The notes beneath the pieces were generated by a model that worked only from the letters and a program-made list of their open reading frames with translations, did no database searches and was not told the origin of the DNA. Positions 16,914 to 26,659 of a stretch of 64,000 nucleotides of DNA are shown here, in pieces. The translations under genes were made by a program, and so were the position numbers. How positions within the stretch are numbered: the stretch's first letter is position 1; each line of letters begins with the position of its first letter. The stretch is from assembly GCA_016718135.1 (NCBI GenBank), contig JADKEF010000017.1, forward strand, positions 248,001 through 312,000, read 5' to 3'. Source of the DNA: Acidobacteriota bacterium (GTDB taxonomy: Bacteria > Acidobacteriota > Blastocatellia > Pyrinomonadales > Pyrinomonadaceae).

Positions 16914-19739
16914 ATGACTCCCGACAAGTGGAAAGAAGTTAAACAGATCCTCGAGGACGCAGTCGACCTGCCGAAAGCCGAGCGGGATGCATTTCTCGCT
17001 TCACGGTGCGGCAGTGATTTGGAATTGCGTCGCGAGGTGGAATCTCTGCTTGCCTCCGACAATACACGGGCAGACCTTCTTGATTCAGGTGCCGCCTCGA
17101 CGGTTTTCTCCTCGGAATCGAGCGGCAGCAGGATCGGTGACCGCGTCGGGCCGTATGAGATCCTTAGTGAGCTTGGCACGGGCGGCATGGGAGTCGTTTT
17201 CCTGGCACGCCGAGCCGATGGAGCGTTCGATCAAACTGTCGCACTAAAACTGATCAAGCGTGGGATGGATTCCGAAGCGATCCTCAAACGCTTCGTCAAT
17301 GAGCGCCAGATCCTGGCCACCCTCGAACATCCAAATATCGCCCATCTGATCGACGGCGGCACTACCGACAACGGCCTTCCGTTTTTTGTGATGGAATACG
17401 TCGAGGGCGAATCGATCATCGACTATGCCAAACTGCACAACCTAAGCCTGAGCCATCGATTGGATCTGTTTCGCGAAGTCTGCTCCGCAGTTTCATTCGC
17501 CCACCAGAATCTGGTCGTCCACCGCGATCTCAAGCCGTCGAACATTCTTATCACGAAAGACGGCAAGGTAAAGCTGCTTGATTTTGGTATCGCAAAGCTA
17601 CTAAAAACTGACGACGATCTACAGACCGCGACGCAAACTTTTGTCTTTACGCCTGAATACGCGTCGCCTGAACAGGTCCGTGGCGAACAACTGACAACGG
17701 CGACCGACATCTACAGCCTCGGCGTCATTCTCTACGAACTTCTCGCCGGCACACGCCCGTATCGTACAGATGGCAGAAACATCGGCGAGATCATCAAAGT
17801 CGTTTGCGAAACTGAACCCGCAGCCCCCAGCCGCAGCTGGCGCGACGAAACCAAGGAAAGGAACACCGCAGCGGTTGTCGGAAGCACGAAAGATTCCAGA
17901 CCGATCACTCGATCTGTTGCCGCATCGCAGCTTCGAGGCGATCTGGACGATATTATTCTCAAGGCTCTGCGAAAGGAGCCGCAACGTCGCTACTCATCTG
18001 TCGAACAGTTCTCCGAAGACATAAGGCGTCACACCGTGGGCCTTCCCGTTACAGCCGTCCGCGATACCTGGGGTTATCGCGCCTCAAAATTCGCCCGACG
18101 GAATCGGATCGCCGTAGCCGCTGCAGCGATGATCGTCGTTGTTCTCTCAGCCGGACTTTTTGCGACGCTCTATCAACGCAACAAGGCGCAGCGGCGATTT
18201 AACGACGTTCGCCAACTAGCCAATTCGTTTCTTTTCGAGTTTCACGATGCTATCAAAGATCTGCCCGGCTCTACACCGGCGCGGGAGTTGGTCGTAAAAC
18301 GAGCGATCGAGTATCTCGATAAACTGGCACAGGAATCCGAGGGCGACGCTACATTGCGACGCGAACTGGCAACCGCTTACGCTGAGATCGGACTGATCCA
18401 AGGCAACTCATATCATTCGAATCTAGGCGACTCAAATGGAGCGATGAAGAGCTATCTTCGATCCCTTGAGATCCGACAAAGCCTGGTTAATTCCGATCCT
18501 GCGAACCGCGAGCTACAGCACGAACTCGCTGACAGTTATGAAGGCGTTGGGGATATGTACTACACCCTGAACGATCTCGAGAAAGGGCTGCAGTCTTACG
18601 AGAGCGCGGTCACGATCGGGGAACGGCTGGTCGCAGATGAACCCGCAAATCTGGAGTTCAAATATTCTCTGGCTGGAGTTCTAGGCAAACGGGGTGATAT
18701 CTGTGGTATGGAAGGCTTCCCGAATCTCGGTGATACCGCAGGGGCTCTCGAAAGTTATAGGCGTGGCGTCACACTGTATGAGGATCTGATCCTGGCCGCT
18801 CCTGAGAACGAAAAGTATAAGCTGGGCCATGCAACCATGCTCAATTTCTACGGTATGCTGCAGGCTACGACCGGCGACGCGGCAGGATCGATCGTGAGCG
18901 GACGCCGCTCGGTCGCGATCTTTGAATCGCTGGTTGCCGCCAACCCGAATAACGCCAAGTACGAAACGCATCTAATGGCGGGGTTGGTGTTCATGCGTTA
19001 TCCGCTCGTCGACGAGAAATTGTTCGACGAAGCTCTTGCAAACGCAAATCGCGTGATCCAAACAATGGAAAAGCAGCTGGCTGCTGACCCTAAGAATGCT
19101 TTTTTCAAACGGAGTCTTGGCGTCTCGTACAACGCCATCGGCCGAATCCAAACGGACATGGGCAACGGAGCAGCCGCACTTGAAAACCATCGCAAGGCTC
19201 TAAAGATCGCCGAGGAATTATTCGCCGCCGAGGCGGAAAGTAGTGAGAACCAGCGTGACATGGCAATGACCCTTGAATTTACTGCCGATGCTGAAGCAAA
19301 TAAGGGTGATTGCTCAGCCGCGATCGAGAGCTATCGTAAAGCATTGAAGGCATACGGATCATCGCCCGGCGACGACCTTGCACCTTCTTATTCCGGATTG
19401 GGCAAATGTTTGGCGGAGATCGGAAAGCTGGACGAAGCCGCAGAATCGTTTCGGCAAACAGTTCCGCTCGCAGAGAAGATCGCCGTCAAGTCGCCTTTGA
19501 ACGTGAAGAAACAAGCCCGACTCGCGATCTATTACCTCGAAGGCGGCAAAGTACTGGCACGACTTTCTGCCATTTCTAATGGCGGGAATGCCGCACTCGT
19601 ACAGGAAAAAGACCAGTGGGTTGAGAAGGGCTACAGAATGCTAAAAGACCTTGAGGCAAGTGGAAAATTGAGCAAGCTCAATTCGAAATATCTTGCTGAA
19701 GCCGAGATCGAGATGAAAAAACTCGGAAAGCTTAGTTAA
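16914..19739 (+). CDS. Transmembrane Ser/Thr protein kinase with extracytoplasmic TPR repeats
   Basis: A 941-residue Hanks-type kinase. Residues 1-75 form a helical N-terminal region. The kinase domain (about 80-375) has the glycine loop GTGGMGVVFLA, invariant Lys in VALKLIKRG (112), HRDLKPSNIL (about 203), DFGIAK (about 222) and the TPEYASPEQ activation segment, so it should be active. One transmembrane helix lies at about 397-420. The remaining ~500 residues are TPR-like helical repeats (e.g. GAMKSYLRSLEIR, AALENHRKALKIAEEL, SAAIESYRKALKAY), likely a periplasmic sensing or docking module. It is coupled to the ECF sigma gene upstream. Its last eight bases overlap the convergent aminotransferase gene. 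Confidence 0.92.
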   Translation: MTPDKWKEVKQILEDAVDLPKAERDAFLASRCGSDLELRREVESLLASDNTRADLLDSGAASTVFSSESSGSRIGDRVGPYEILSELGTGGMGVVFLARRADGAFDQTVALKLIKRGMDSEAILKRFVNERQILATLEHPNIAHLIDGGTTDNGLPFFVMEYVEGESIIDYAKLHNLSLSHRLDLFREVCSAVSFAHQNLVVHRDLKPSNILITKDGKVKLLDFGIAKLLKTDDDLQTATQTFVFTPEYASPEQVRGEQLTTATDIYSLGVILYELLAGTRPYRTDGRNIGEIIKVVCETEPAAPSRSWRDETKERNTAAVVGSTKDSRPITRSVAASQLRGDLDDIILKALRKEPQRRYSSVEQFSEDIRRHTVGLPVTAVRDTWGYRASKFARRNRIAVAAAAMIVVVLSAGLFATLYQRNKAQRRFNDVRQLANSFLFEFHDAIKDLPGSTPARELVVKRAIEYLDKLAQESEGDATLRRELATAYAEIGLIQGNSYHSNLGDSNGAMKSYLRSLEIRQSLVNSDPANRELQHELADSYEGVGDMYYTLNDLEKGLQSYESAVTIGERLVADEPANLEFKYSLAGVLGKRGDICGMEGFPNLGDTAGALESYRRGVTLYEDLILAAPENEKYKLGHATMLNFYGMLQATTGDAAGSIVSGRRSVAIFESLVAANPNNAKYETHLMAGLVFMRYPLVDEKLFDEALANANRVIQTMEKQLAADPKNAFFKRSLGVSYNAIGRIQTDMGNGAAALENHRKALKIAEELFAAEAESSENQRDMAMTLEFTADAEANKGDCSAAIESYRKALKAYGSSPGDDLAPSYSGLGKCLAEIGKLDEAAESFRQTVPLAEKIAVKSPLNVKKQARLAIYYLEGGKVLARLSAISNGGNAALVQEKDQWVEKGYRMLKDLEASGKLSKLNSKYLAEAEIEMKKLGKLS

Positions 19740-20868
19740 TTAGAGCCTCTTTCATCCGTCGTACACCTTCCGCCATCTTTTCTTCTGTATTGCAGAACGA
19801 GATCCTCAAAAAGCCCATCGCCTCATCGCCGAATGCCACGCCAGGGACGGTAACAACGCGATTCTGCAAACATTTCTCAGCTATCTCAATATCGTCACCA
19901 AGCGAACGGACGTCGAGCATCGTGTAAAACGCGCCTTCCGGCGAGGTCGCGTGGAGGCCCATTTCCGTTTTGAAAAGATCAACCAGAAACTCACCGCGTT
20001 TTTTATAGACTTCGCGGGCATGCGCCTTCGCAGCTTCGGCTTCATCCGACCAACCGAGTAACGACGCTTTTTGCGTGATCGTCGATGTGCAAACCGTCGT
20101 AAATCCATGCAGTACTTGGATGGCGTTCATTATCTCGGCATCTTTGCTCGCCGCCCACCCTAGACGCCAACCAGTCATTGAAAGCGATTTCGATAAACCA
20201 CTAACGATAATGGTCTTGTCGTAATACGACGATGCAGAATGCGGTCTATCGCCAAAGTAGAGATCGCTGTATATTTCGTCTGAAATAAGCCAAATGCCAG
20301 TCCCTTCGAGAGCCGCGGCAATCTGCTTTAGGTCGTCCGGCGTCATTATCTTGCCCGTCGGATTCGACGGCGAGATTACGACCGCAGCTTTTGTTTTTTC
20401 TGTTATCTGAGATCTGAAATTTGAAATATCAAATTTGAAATCTCCATCCGCCGGCATCCGGTAATATACCGGAACTCCCTGGGCAATACGAGTACACGCA
20501 TCATAGGCGGGAAAGCTCGGATTTGGCAGCAGAACCTCGTCGCCCTCATCGACGACGCACATAAACGCATCGGTCATCGCTTCCTGCGAACCGCAAGTGA
20601 CGACCACGCCTGTTCTAGGCAGATCGAGATGTGGATATTGCTCGGCGATCTTGTCTCGCAGAGCCGGAATTCCGGGATGCGAAGTGTAACCGTTCTGTTC
20701 GTCACGCGAGATACGAGCCGCTTCGTCGCGTAGAAATTGCGGTGTCGGGAGATCCGGCTCGCCGAGGCCAAAATTGATACTGTCCGGCAACGCACGCTCA
20801 AAAAACTGTCGGATCAGCGTCGGCTGCAGGCCGCGCATCCTTCTGGGCAGGACAAACTCTTTTCGCAT
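19732..20868 (-). CDS. Class I/II pyridoxal-phosphate aminotransferase
   Basis: A 378-residue fold-type I aminotransferase related to aspartate/aromatic aminotransferases. Visible are the N-terminal GLGEPDLPTP substrate loop, VTCGSQEAM, SNPTGK (about residue 168), DEIYSDL, the PLP-lysine motif SGLSKSLSMTGWRLGW (Lys near 229) and the C-terminal substrate arginine in GFLRISFCN. The amino-donor specificity is not decidable. A segment at about residues 142-155 (FKFDISNFRSQI) is encoded by an AT-rich palindromic repeat yet keeps normal length. CsbD-like and RNB genes follow upstream on the same strand. Confidence 0.88.
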   Translation of the reverse strand: MRKEFVLPRRMRGLQPTLIRQFFERALPDSINFGLGEPDLPTPQFLRDEAARISRDEQNGYTSHPGIPALRDKIAEQYPHLDLPRTGVVVTCGSQEAMTDAFMCVVDEGDEVLLPNPSFPAYDACTRIAQGVPVYYRMPADGDFKFDISNFRSQITEKTKAAVVISPSNPTGKIMTPDDLKQIAAALEGTGIWLISDEIYSDLYFGDRPHSASSYYDKTIIVSGLSKSLSMTGWRLGWAASKDAEIMNAIQVLHGFTTVCTSTITQKASLLGWSDEAEAAKAHAREVYKKRGEFLVDLFKTEMGLHATSPEGAFYTMLDVRSLGDDIEIAEKCLQNRVVTVPGVAFGDEAMGFLRISFCNTEEKMAEGVRRMKEALIN

Positions 20869-20882
20869 TGATGCTTCCTTTC

Positions 20883-21116
20883 CTACCAGCTTCCTCCGGC
20901 CGGATGTTCTTCCTCGTCCTGCTTTTCGAGATCTTCTTCGATCTCTTCTCGGATCGTGCCGACCTCGACGTTGTACTCGCCCTCGGCCTGAGCTAGCGGA
21001 TCGGCATTAATGACGCCCGCGAGAGTCTCGATCTCGCCAATGATCGCCTGGCCGAGGCCTCCGATCTTATCGATAATGCCGTGTTTTTGATCTGTTTCGA
21101 CTTCATTTACCGCCAT
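20883..21116 (-). CDS. Small acidic CsbD-like protein
   Basis: 77 residues, strongly acidic. The pattern IGEIETLAGVINADPLAQAEGEYNVEVGTIREE resembles a CsbD repeat (G-x-x-x-x-x-G-x-x-x-x-D-x-x-x-x-A-E-G), a family of small stress-related proteins of unknown mechanism. The match is by eye and could be superficial. It sits 14 bases before the aminotransferase start on the same strand. Confidence 0.55.
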   Translation of the reverse strand: MAVNEVETDQKHGIIDKIGGLGQAIIGEIETLAGVINADPLAQAEGEYNVEVGTIREEIEEDLEKQDEEEHPAGGSW

Positions 21117-21175
21117 GATGTTATTACCTCTGACTCTATCTTAGTCAATTTGATGTCTAGATTAAACTTTGGAAT

Positions 21176-22645
21176 TTATGCGAACGCCGCAAAGTCGATA
21201 AAACCGGTTCGCGGGTCGGCCGAAACCAATCTAACTCTTACTCTTTCGCCTACCTGAAGCCCGCGTTCGCCCTGCTCGATGCGTCCATCGACCGGCGGCC
21301 GAAGGATGCGGGCGAATGTGCCACTCGCGGTCACGCCGGTAACGATCGCATCGAACTTCTCACCAACATGCCGCTGCATGACGGTCGCGGCAACAACCTT
21401 TCGCATTTTTCGCTCGACCTTCCGGGCAGAATTTTCCTGTAGGTTGCAGTGATTGGCGATAGCGTCGAGTTCTTCGTCTGTGTACGGCTGCGGTTGGTTT
21501 GAGATTACGGCTTTGACGAGCCGCTGGACAGCGATGTCCGTAAACCGTCGATTCGGGGCCGTCGAATGAGCGTAGTCGCGAACGGCGAGTCCAAAATGCC
21601 CGCCGGAATCTTCGCCCTGACGCTCAACGACGTATTCGCCGCTGCCGATGAGCTTTACGATCGAGAGCGAAAGGTCGGGGAAATGGTCGGGATCGGCAGC
21701 GCGGCGTTTATTCAGAAAAGCCGCTAAAGCCGGCTGATCAGGCAGTTCCGGCAAATTCTCGCCGTACTCGCTCGCGATCCGCCGGATCCCATCCCAACGC
21801 TGCGGCTCTCTAACGACACGCCGTAGCGAAGCGAAGCCATTCGCCTCAAGAAACTCGGCCATCTCGACATTTGCCGCGACCATGAAATTCTCGATCAGCT
21901 TCTTCGCCGAATTCGATCGAACAGAAATCAAACCTTTGATCTCGCCATCCTCAACCACTGCCGAAGACTCGATCGACTCGAACTCCAGAGCACCTTTTTT
22001 CTCGCGGTACGCAGCGAGACATTTTGCTGCCTCTTGTTGCAGTTCAATCTGCTCTTTCAGTTCGGGCGAATGCTGTAATTCTTCGGGCATCTCGCCGTGA
22101 CCGTCGAGCCATTCACCGATCTCCTCATAAGAGAATTTTGCATGATTGTGGACGAAGGCACGGAAAAACCTGCTCTCTGGAACTTCACCATTTGCTTTCA
22201 CTGTCATATCCGCGACAACGGCGAGCCGGTCTTCGCCTTGATTGAGCGAGGTCATGTCGGTCGAGAGTTCCTCGGGCAGCATCGGGAATATCTTGCTTTC
22301 CGTATAAACGGTAACCGTATTCTGAGCCGCGTGAAGATCGATCGGAGTGCCTTTCGCCACGACTACATCAACATCCGCAATGCCGACGAGAACGCGAATA
22401 TCACCGTTGCCCATCTGCTCGGCCCACTCGACCTGATCCAGGTCTCGCGATGTCCGGTTGTCTATCGACGACCACAACAAATGCCGCAGATCCTTAATAT
22501 CGGGGCCTCTGGCAGGTTGCCCGCTATCCACGATCTCGCGAAGCTGTGCATAAACCTCATCCGAAAATTCCGGTTCAAATCCATTGTCGAGCATCGCCCG
22601 ATGTGCCCGTTCGGTTAGCCAACTATTGTTGTGGTGGTCGTTCAT
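21176..22645 (-). CDS. RNB-domain exoribonuclease (RNase II/R family)
   Basis: About 489 residues, much shorter than RNase R, with an RNB catalytic core and a C-terminal S1-like RNA-binding tail (FDAIVTGVTASGTFARIL, about 430-489). In the core, LRHLLWSSIDNRTSRDLDQVEWAEQ carries the conserved acidic metal ligands, followed by VLVGIADVDVVV, the SKIFPMLPEELSTDMTSLNQGEDRL block and the YAHSTAPNRRFTDIAVQR signature. It degrades RNA 3' to 5'. Start placed at MNDHHNN (22645), because that ATG overlaps the TGA of the upstream metallophosphoesterase (ATGA). The classical N-terminal cold-shock domains are absent. Confidence 0.88.
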   Translation of the reverse strand: MNDHHNNSWLTERAHRAMLDNGFEPEFSDEVYAQLREIVDSGQPARGPDIKDLRHLLWSSIDNRTSRDLDQVEWAEQMGNGDIRVLVGIADVDVVVAKGTPIDLHAAQNTVTVYTESKIFPMLPEELSTDMTSLNQGEDRLAVVADMTVKANGEVPESRFFRAFVHNHAKFSYEEIGEWLDGHGEMPEELQHSPELKEQIELQQEAAKCLAAYREKKGALEFESIESSAVVEDGEIKGLISVRSNSAKKLIENFMVAANVEMAEFLEANGFASLRRVVREPQRWDGIRRIASEYGENLPELPDQPALAAFLNKRRAADPDHFPDLSLSIVKLIGSGEYVVERQGEDSGGHFGLAVRDYAHSTAPNRRFTDIAVQRLVKAVISNQPQPYTDEELDAIANHCNLQENSARKVERKMRKVVAATVMQRHVGEKFDAIVTGVTASGTFARILRPPVDGRIEQGERGLQVGERVRVRLVSADPRTGFIDFAAFA

Positions 22646-23475
22646 AAATGCTTCATTTCGCGGCTTATCCGTTCCCAACCGCTGTTTGTCTGTTTGTAGA
22701 TCTTATGCTCCGCCGGAAGAAATCCGTCGGCGACCGAGCGGCATTCCAAACGCTCGATCCGCAGCCACGGATGTTCGAATTCTATAGTGTTAAAGGAATG
22801 CGGCTCGCCACGAACGCGTGCCGATGTCGCCGTTCCGGCTTGTATTATCAGAGCGACGCGGCCATTGTCTAACTCATACCGTTTTGCGGTCGTCTCGATA
22901 TTACTGACATGCAGATGCCCCGCGAGAAAAACATCGCCGCCGCAATCCGCGATCATCGGCATCGCCTTTTCCGCGTGGCCAACAACGTCTTCTTCGTCAT
23001 GCCCGTCAGGCAGGTCAAATGGATGATGTGTCACCACGACCTTCAGCATCCCGTCGTGCAGATCGCGAAACTGATCTTGGATAAACTTGATCTGCTCATC
23101 ACTGATCCGTCCGCCCTTTATCGTAAACGACCGAGCCGTGTTCACACCGACTATCGCGATCTCGTCGTCGATGAATGTCGGTGTCAGATCGCTTGTTATG
23201 TACTTTTCGTACTTATCCAGCTTTCGTAGAAACCTGTCCAGAACATTGTATAGCGGCACATCGTGATTGCCCGGAACGATGATCTGCGGCTTTGGCAGAC
23301 GGTCTAGAAATGCTCGTGCCTGTTTGAATTCTTCGCTCTTCGCCCGTTGCGTCAGGTCGCCCGATACAACAAGGACATCAGGTGATATTTCGTTTATCTT
23401 AGCAACGACAAGTTCGACCACGGCCGCATTGGCCGTGCCGAAATGAACATCAGAGATATGAACTATCTTACGCAT
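22642..23475 (-). CDS. Calcineurin-like metallophosphoesterase
   Basis: A 277-residue binuclear metallophosphoesterase with all five blocks: SDVHFG, VVSGDLTQRA, VPGNHDVPLYN, a THHPFDLP block, and AGHLHVS. The layout resembles the CpdA/Icc group (cyclic nucleotide or phospholipid-type phosphodiesterases); the substrate is unknown. It overlaps its neighbours on both sides by a few bases (four with the RNB gene, eight with the lipid kinase), so the three genes form a tight minus-strand operon. Confidence 0.88.
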   Translation of the reverse strand: MRKIVHISDVHFGTANAAVVELVVAKINEISPDVLVVSGDLTQRAKSEEFKQARAFLDRLPKPQIIVPGNHDVPLYNVLDRFLRKLDKYEKYITSDLTPTFIDDEIAIVGVNTARSFTIKGGRISDEQIKFIQDQFRDLHDGMLKVVVTHHPFDLPDGHDEEDVVGHAEKAMPMIADCGGDVFLAGHLHVSNIETTAKRYELDNGRVALIIQAGTATSARVRGEPHSFNTIEFEHPWLRIERLECRSVADGFLPAEHKIYKQTNSGWERISREMKHL

Positions 23476-24388
23476 TTTCGTCAGTTTCAGTGATGGGTTT
23501 GGGCACGAGTACCTTTAGGGCTTTGGGAATGATCTCGTAGTTCAGTGGAGTTTCGAGGGTAGAGACTTCGCCGTCAAACGCGACGGAAATTCGCTTTCGG
23601 CGGGTCTTGATCGAGATCGAGTCTGTCGAGACTTCTTCGAAATCCCGCCACTGCTTGACCCGTCCGGTAAGCGTATGAAATAGAAGCATGATCACACCCC
23701 AACGTCCGCCACGATGCAGGAAGTAAACGCTCAACTTGCCGTCGTCGAGCTTTGGACGCCGGCCAATGTTGTACAGATCCATCTCGTAGCTGTTATTGCC
23801 GACAAAGACGAACGGAGTTTTCCTCTCGAATGATCTGCCGTCCAATTCGATCCTCACCGTTAGGAACGGCGACAGACGAAACATCCTGAGCGTAGCCCAC
23901 GCCGCAGCTCGCCATTTACCGTAGCCGAGCCTTTGCTGCTGTTCGCGTTTGCGAACGATTCGTGGATACAGGCCGATGCTGGAATTGTTGATAAAGATCC
24001 GATCGTTGACCTTGGCAAGGTCGATGGTCTGAGTTTCGCCGTCAACGATTACCTTTATCGCCGACTTAAGATCTGGTGGAATGTTTAGGTCCTTAGAAAA
24101 ATTATTCAGCGTTCCGAGTGGAAGTACCCCAAGTGTTTTCCCGGCTCTGCATGCTTCGGTGGCGACCGCACTGATCGTTCCATCACCGCCACCGGCTACG
24201 ATGATCTCGGCATCGCTATCGGCCGCAATTTTTGCTAGAGACAGGATCTCTTCTCCGCTTTTCGCCAGACGAACATTCGCACGCACGCCGAGCGCGATGA
24301 AGCGTTCGGTTAGCGTCTTATCCGTCTCGCCCTCAAGCACGCTGCCGGAACCAGCATTTACGATTACCTCGATCTGCGGCATATCCAA
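23468..24388 (-). CDS. Diacylglycerol-kinase-family lipid kinase (YegS/DgkB-like)
   Basis: 306 residues with the DAGK catalytic domain: IVAGGGDGTISAVATE (about residue 62-77, the nucleotide-binding GGDGT) and LGVLPLGTLNNFSKDL, which is diagnostic for the family. The C-terminal beta-rich half contains SIGLYPRIV and FVGNNSYEMD, also typical. It likely phosphorylates a lipid (diacylglycerol, sphingoid base or undecaprenol-type). An internal ATG at codon 3 (MPQIEVIVN) is an equally good start. It is first of the lipid kinase, phosphoesterase, RNase unit. Confidence 0.87.
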   Translation of the reverse strand: MDMPQIEVIVNAGSGSVLEGETDKTLTERFIALGVRANVRLAKSGEEILSLAKIAADSDAEIIVAGGGDGTISAVATEACRAGKTLGVLPLGTLNNFSKDLNIPPDLKSAIKVIVDGETQTIDLAKVNDRIFINNSSIGLYPRIVRKREQQQRLGYGKWRAAAWATLRMFRLSPFLTVRIELDGRSFERKTPFVFVGNNSYEMDLYNIGRRPKLDDGKLSVYFLHRGGRWGVIMLLFHTLTGRVKQWRDFEEVSTDSISIKTRRKRISVAFDGEVSTLETPLNYEIIPKALKVLVPKPITETDENA

Positions 24389-24414
24389 AAAGGTAGCACA
24401 CTCGTTTGTCTGCT

Positions 24415-25245
24415 CTAGCGCAAATAGTCTTCGAGCTTGGTCGAGGCGTCGGTTTTTTCGTCGCGGTATTTTACGATGATCGGGCAGTAGATCGACAGGC
24501 CGTTTTGTTTGCCGAATTCGTTCGAGACGGCACGCGAGCCTTGGACGACAACCGCACCGGCGGGAATTTCCAGGGAATTTCCGTCTTCCGATTTGATGAT
24601 GCGTTCATTTGGAAGATCAAATACCGGAGTCGAACGCGTGAGAATGACGCCGCTCGCCAGCACCGCACGTTCCCGAACGATCGTGCCTTCGTAAACGCCC
24701 GTGTTCCCGCCCACAAGTACGTCGTCCTCAATGATCACCGGCGTCGCATTCACCGGCTCAAGCACGCCGCCGATCTGTGCGGCCGCAGAAAGGTGAACAC
24801 GCTTCCCGATCTGCGCGCACGAGCCGACGAGCGCGTGCGAGTCGACCATCGTTCCCTCGTCAACGTACGCACCGACATTAATATACGCCGGCGGCACCAC
24901 GACGACGCTTGGAGCCACATACGAACCGTCCCGTATAGCCGACCCGCCCATCACGATCCTCACGCCGTCTTCCAAAGTCATCGGCCGCAGCGGAAATGTG
25001 TCTTTGTCAAAGAACTGCAAAGTCTCGGTCGGCTTAGACATCTCGACCATCTTGCCCATCCGAAACCCAAGCAAAATTCCCTGCTTCACCCAAGAATTCG
25101 CCCGCCAAACGCCGTCTGCTCCTTTCTCCGCAGAGCGAATCTCACCGCGACGGAGTGCGGTCTTGAATGTCTCGTATGTCTCACGATCGTCAGAAGTAAA
25201 TTCCGACTTCTCAAATAATTTCTCTATTTCACTCTGTAAATTCAC
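24415..25245 (-). CDS. dapD: 2,3,4,5-tetrahydropyridine-2,6-dicarboxylate N-succinyltransferase
   Basis: DapD transfers succinyl from succinyl-CoA to tetrahydrodipicolinate, committing lysine/diaminopimelate synthesis to the succinylase branch. The 276-residue protein has the helical N-terminal domain and the left-handed beta-helix of hexapeptide repeats from about residue 108, including [37 protein letters not shown], and [20 protein letters not shown]. Length matches the family. It lies in a minus-strand cluster with dapA, dapB, dapE and lysC; a DapE-like hydrolase downstream confirms the branch. Confidence 0.95.
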   Translation of the reverse strand: MNLQSEIEKLFEKSEFTSDDRETYETFKTALRRGEIRSAEKGADGVWRANSWVKQGILLGFRMGKMVEMSKPTETLQFFDKDTFPLRPMTLEDGVRIVMGGSAIRDGSYVAPSVVVVPPAYINVGAYVDEGTMVDSHALVGSCAQIGKRVHLSAAAQIGGVLEPVNATPVIIEDDVLVGGNTGVYEGTIVRERAVLASGVILTRSTPVFDLPNERIIKSEDGNSLEIPAGAVVVQGSRAVSNEFGKQNGLSIYCPIIVKYRDEKTDASTKLEDYLR

Positions 25246-25259
25246 AAATTCCCCGCTTC

Positions 25260-25655
25260 CTAAACTTCGTCCCGGTTTGCAAAGACCGCCCTCGCGATCA
25301 ACCCGATCCCGCCCGCAAACAATACGAGCATAATTATCGTGTTAAAAAGGCTCGTGGGTTGGAAATATATCTGCAAATTCATCAAAATGCCCGAGGCGAT
25401 GACGATTATGCTTAGTGCGATCAGGATCCAGCCGATGATCGACCTGCCGTTAAAGAAAACGAACGCGATGCCGAAGATCAGCGGCACGAGCGACAACCCA
25501 AAAGTATTGTAACCGCCCCAATTCCAAAAGCCGCTGGTCACGATCACGCGGCTGATGAGCATATATCCGCCCGCGATGGTCATGATGAATCCGATCACGA
25601 ACTCCGCCAAACCTCCCGAAGTCCCGCCCGGCCTTTTTAGATCGTCAAATTCCAT
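25260..25655 (-). CDS. Hypothetical four-helix membrane protein
   Basis: 131 residues with four hydrophobic segments (about 18-38, 51-68, 72-91, 103-125), Trp/Gly-rich between helices 1 and 2 ([11 protein letters not shown]). No family is recognised. It is embedded between dapD and dapA (14-base gaps on each side) and so is co-transcribed with the diaminopimelate genes, but nothing in the sequence links it to that pathway. Confidence 0.75.
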   Translation of the reverse strand: MEFDDLKRPGGTSGGLAEFVIGFIMTIAGGYMLISRVIVTSGFWNWGGYNTFGLSLVPLIFGIAFVFFNGRSIIGWILIALSIIVIASGILMNLQIYFQPTSLFNTIIMLVLFAGGIGLIARAVFANRDEV

Positions 25656-25669
25656 ACTAATACTTGAAA

Positions 25670-26572
25670 CTAGCTCAGCTTCAGATCTATCATCACCGCT
25701 CTCAAGACCGCACGAGTTTCAGCAGATACGGGAACGAGCGGCAGCCGCAAATTCTCTTCCAGCAAACCCATTTCTTTCATCACAAATTTACAAGGAGCGG
25801 GCGAAGATTCCACAAAGTTCGCTTCCATCAGCGGCAATATTTTGTAATGTATTTTCCTCGCAAAATGGAATGATCCGTTCAATGCGTGATCTACCATCTT
25901 GACGGTTTCCTTTGGAATTTCGTTCGCACAAACCGAAACAAGCCCGTCGCAACCTAGAGAAATTAGCGGCAATGCCGAGGCGTCGTCGCCGGAGAATACG
26001 CGGAAGTTTTTCGGGCGCTTGGCGATTATCTGCATTATTTGCGGATAATTTCCCGACGCTTCCTTGGTCGCAACAATATTTTCGAAACCAGCAGCTAAAC
26101 GCAGCGTCGTCTCGGCAGAAAGATTCGAAGCCGTTCGCGACGGCACGTTGTAAAGAACGATCGGAAAGCCTTTCACCGACTTCGCGATCTCCGCGTAATG
26201 TGCAAAAAGCCCTTCCTGCGTCGGTTTATTGTAGTAAGGAGCAACGATCAAAGCCGCATCGGCACCGAGTTCTCTCGCTTTTCGCGTACTTTCGATCGCG
26301 GCGGCCGTATTATTAGTTCCCGTGCCCGCAATTACCTTCGCACCGAGCTTTTTCGCCGCATCTACTGCAAGACGAATAACGTGTGCCTGCTCCGCCGAAG
26401 CCATCGTGACATTTTCGCCCGTCGTACCACATGGAACAAGCAGTTTTACGCCGCCTTTCACCTGCCGCTCGACCAATTTTGTAAAGCACGCATCGTCGAT
26501 CGATCCGTCCTTCCGAAACGGAGTCACAAGAGCCGTCGCAGTTCCATGCAGCCAATCTAATTTCATCGTCAT
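25670..26572 (-). CDS. dapA: 4-hydroxy-tetrahydrodipicolinate synthase
   Basis: DapA condenses pyruvate with aspartate semialdehyde, the first dedicated lysine/diaminopimelate step. The TIM-barrel protein of about 300 residues has GTATALVTPF near the start, the LLVPCGTTGE pyruvate-binding block, the YNVPSRTA tyrosine motif and the Schiff-base lysine in NIVATKEASGN. The start is placed at the ATG encoding MTMKLDWL (26572); the open frame extends ten codons further without family similarity. It lies between the four-helix membrane gene and dapB. Confidence 0.94.
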   Translation of the reverse strand: MTMKLDWLHGTATALVTPFRKDGSIDDACFTKLVERQVKGGVKLLVPCGTTGENVTMASAEQAHVIRLAVDAAKKLGAKVIAGTGTNNTAAAIESTRKARELGADAALIVAPYYNKPTQEGLFAHYAEIAKSVKGFPIVLYNVPSRTASNLSAETTLRLAAGFENIVATKEASGNYPQIMQIIAKRPKNFRVFSGDDASALPLISLGCDGLVSVCANEIPKETVKMVDHALNGSFHFARKIHYKILPLMEANFVESSPAPCKFVMKEMGLLEENLRLPLVPVSAETRAVLRAVMIDLKLS

Positions 26573-26659
26573 ACGTTTGCCACCGATTTCAAAGATTAGC
26601 ACAGAAGATAAAGGGAATTAATAACATCTATCGAAAATGGTTGTGCAAAAGAGATTAAC

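Noticed and set aside
20396..20447. In-frame insertion in the aminotransferase
   Set aside because: Protein length across the loop is normal for the family; at most it is a replacement by repeat-like sequence, so I list it only as a lower-interest finding.
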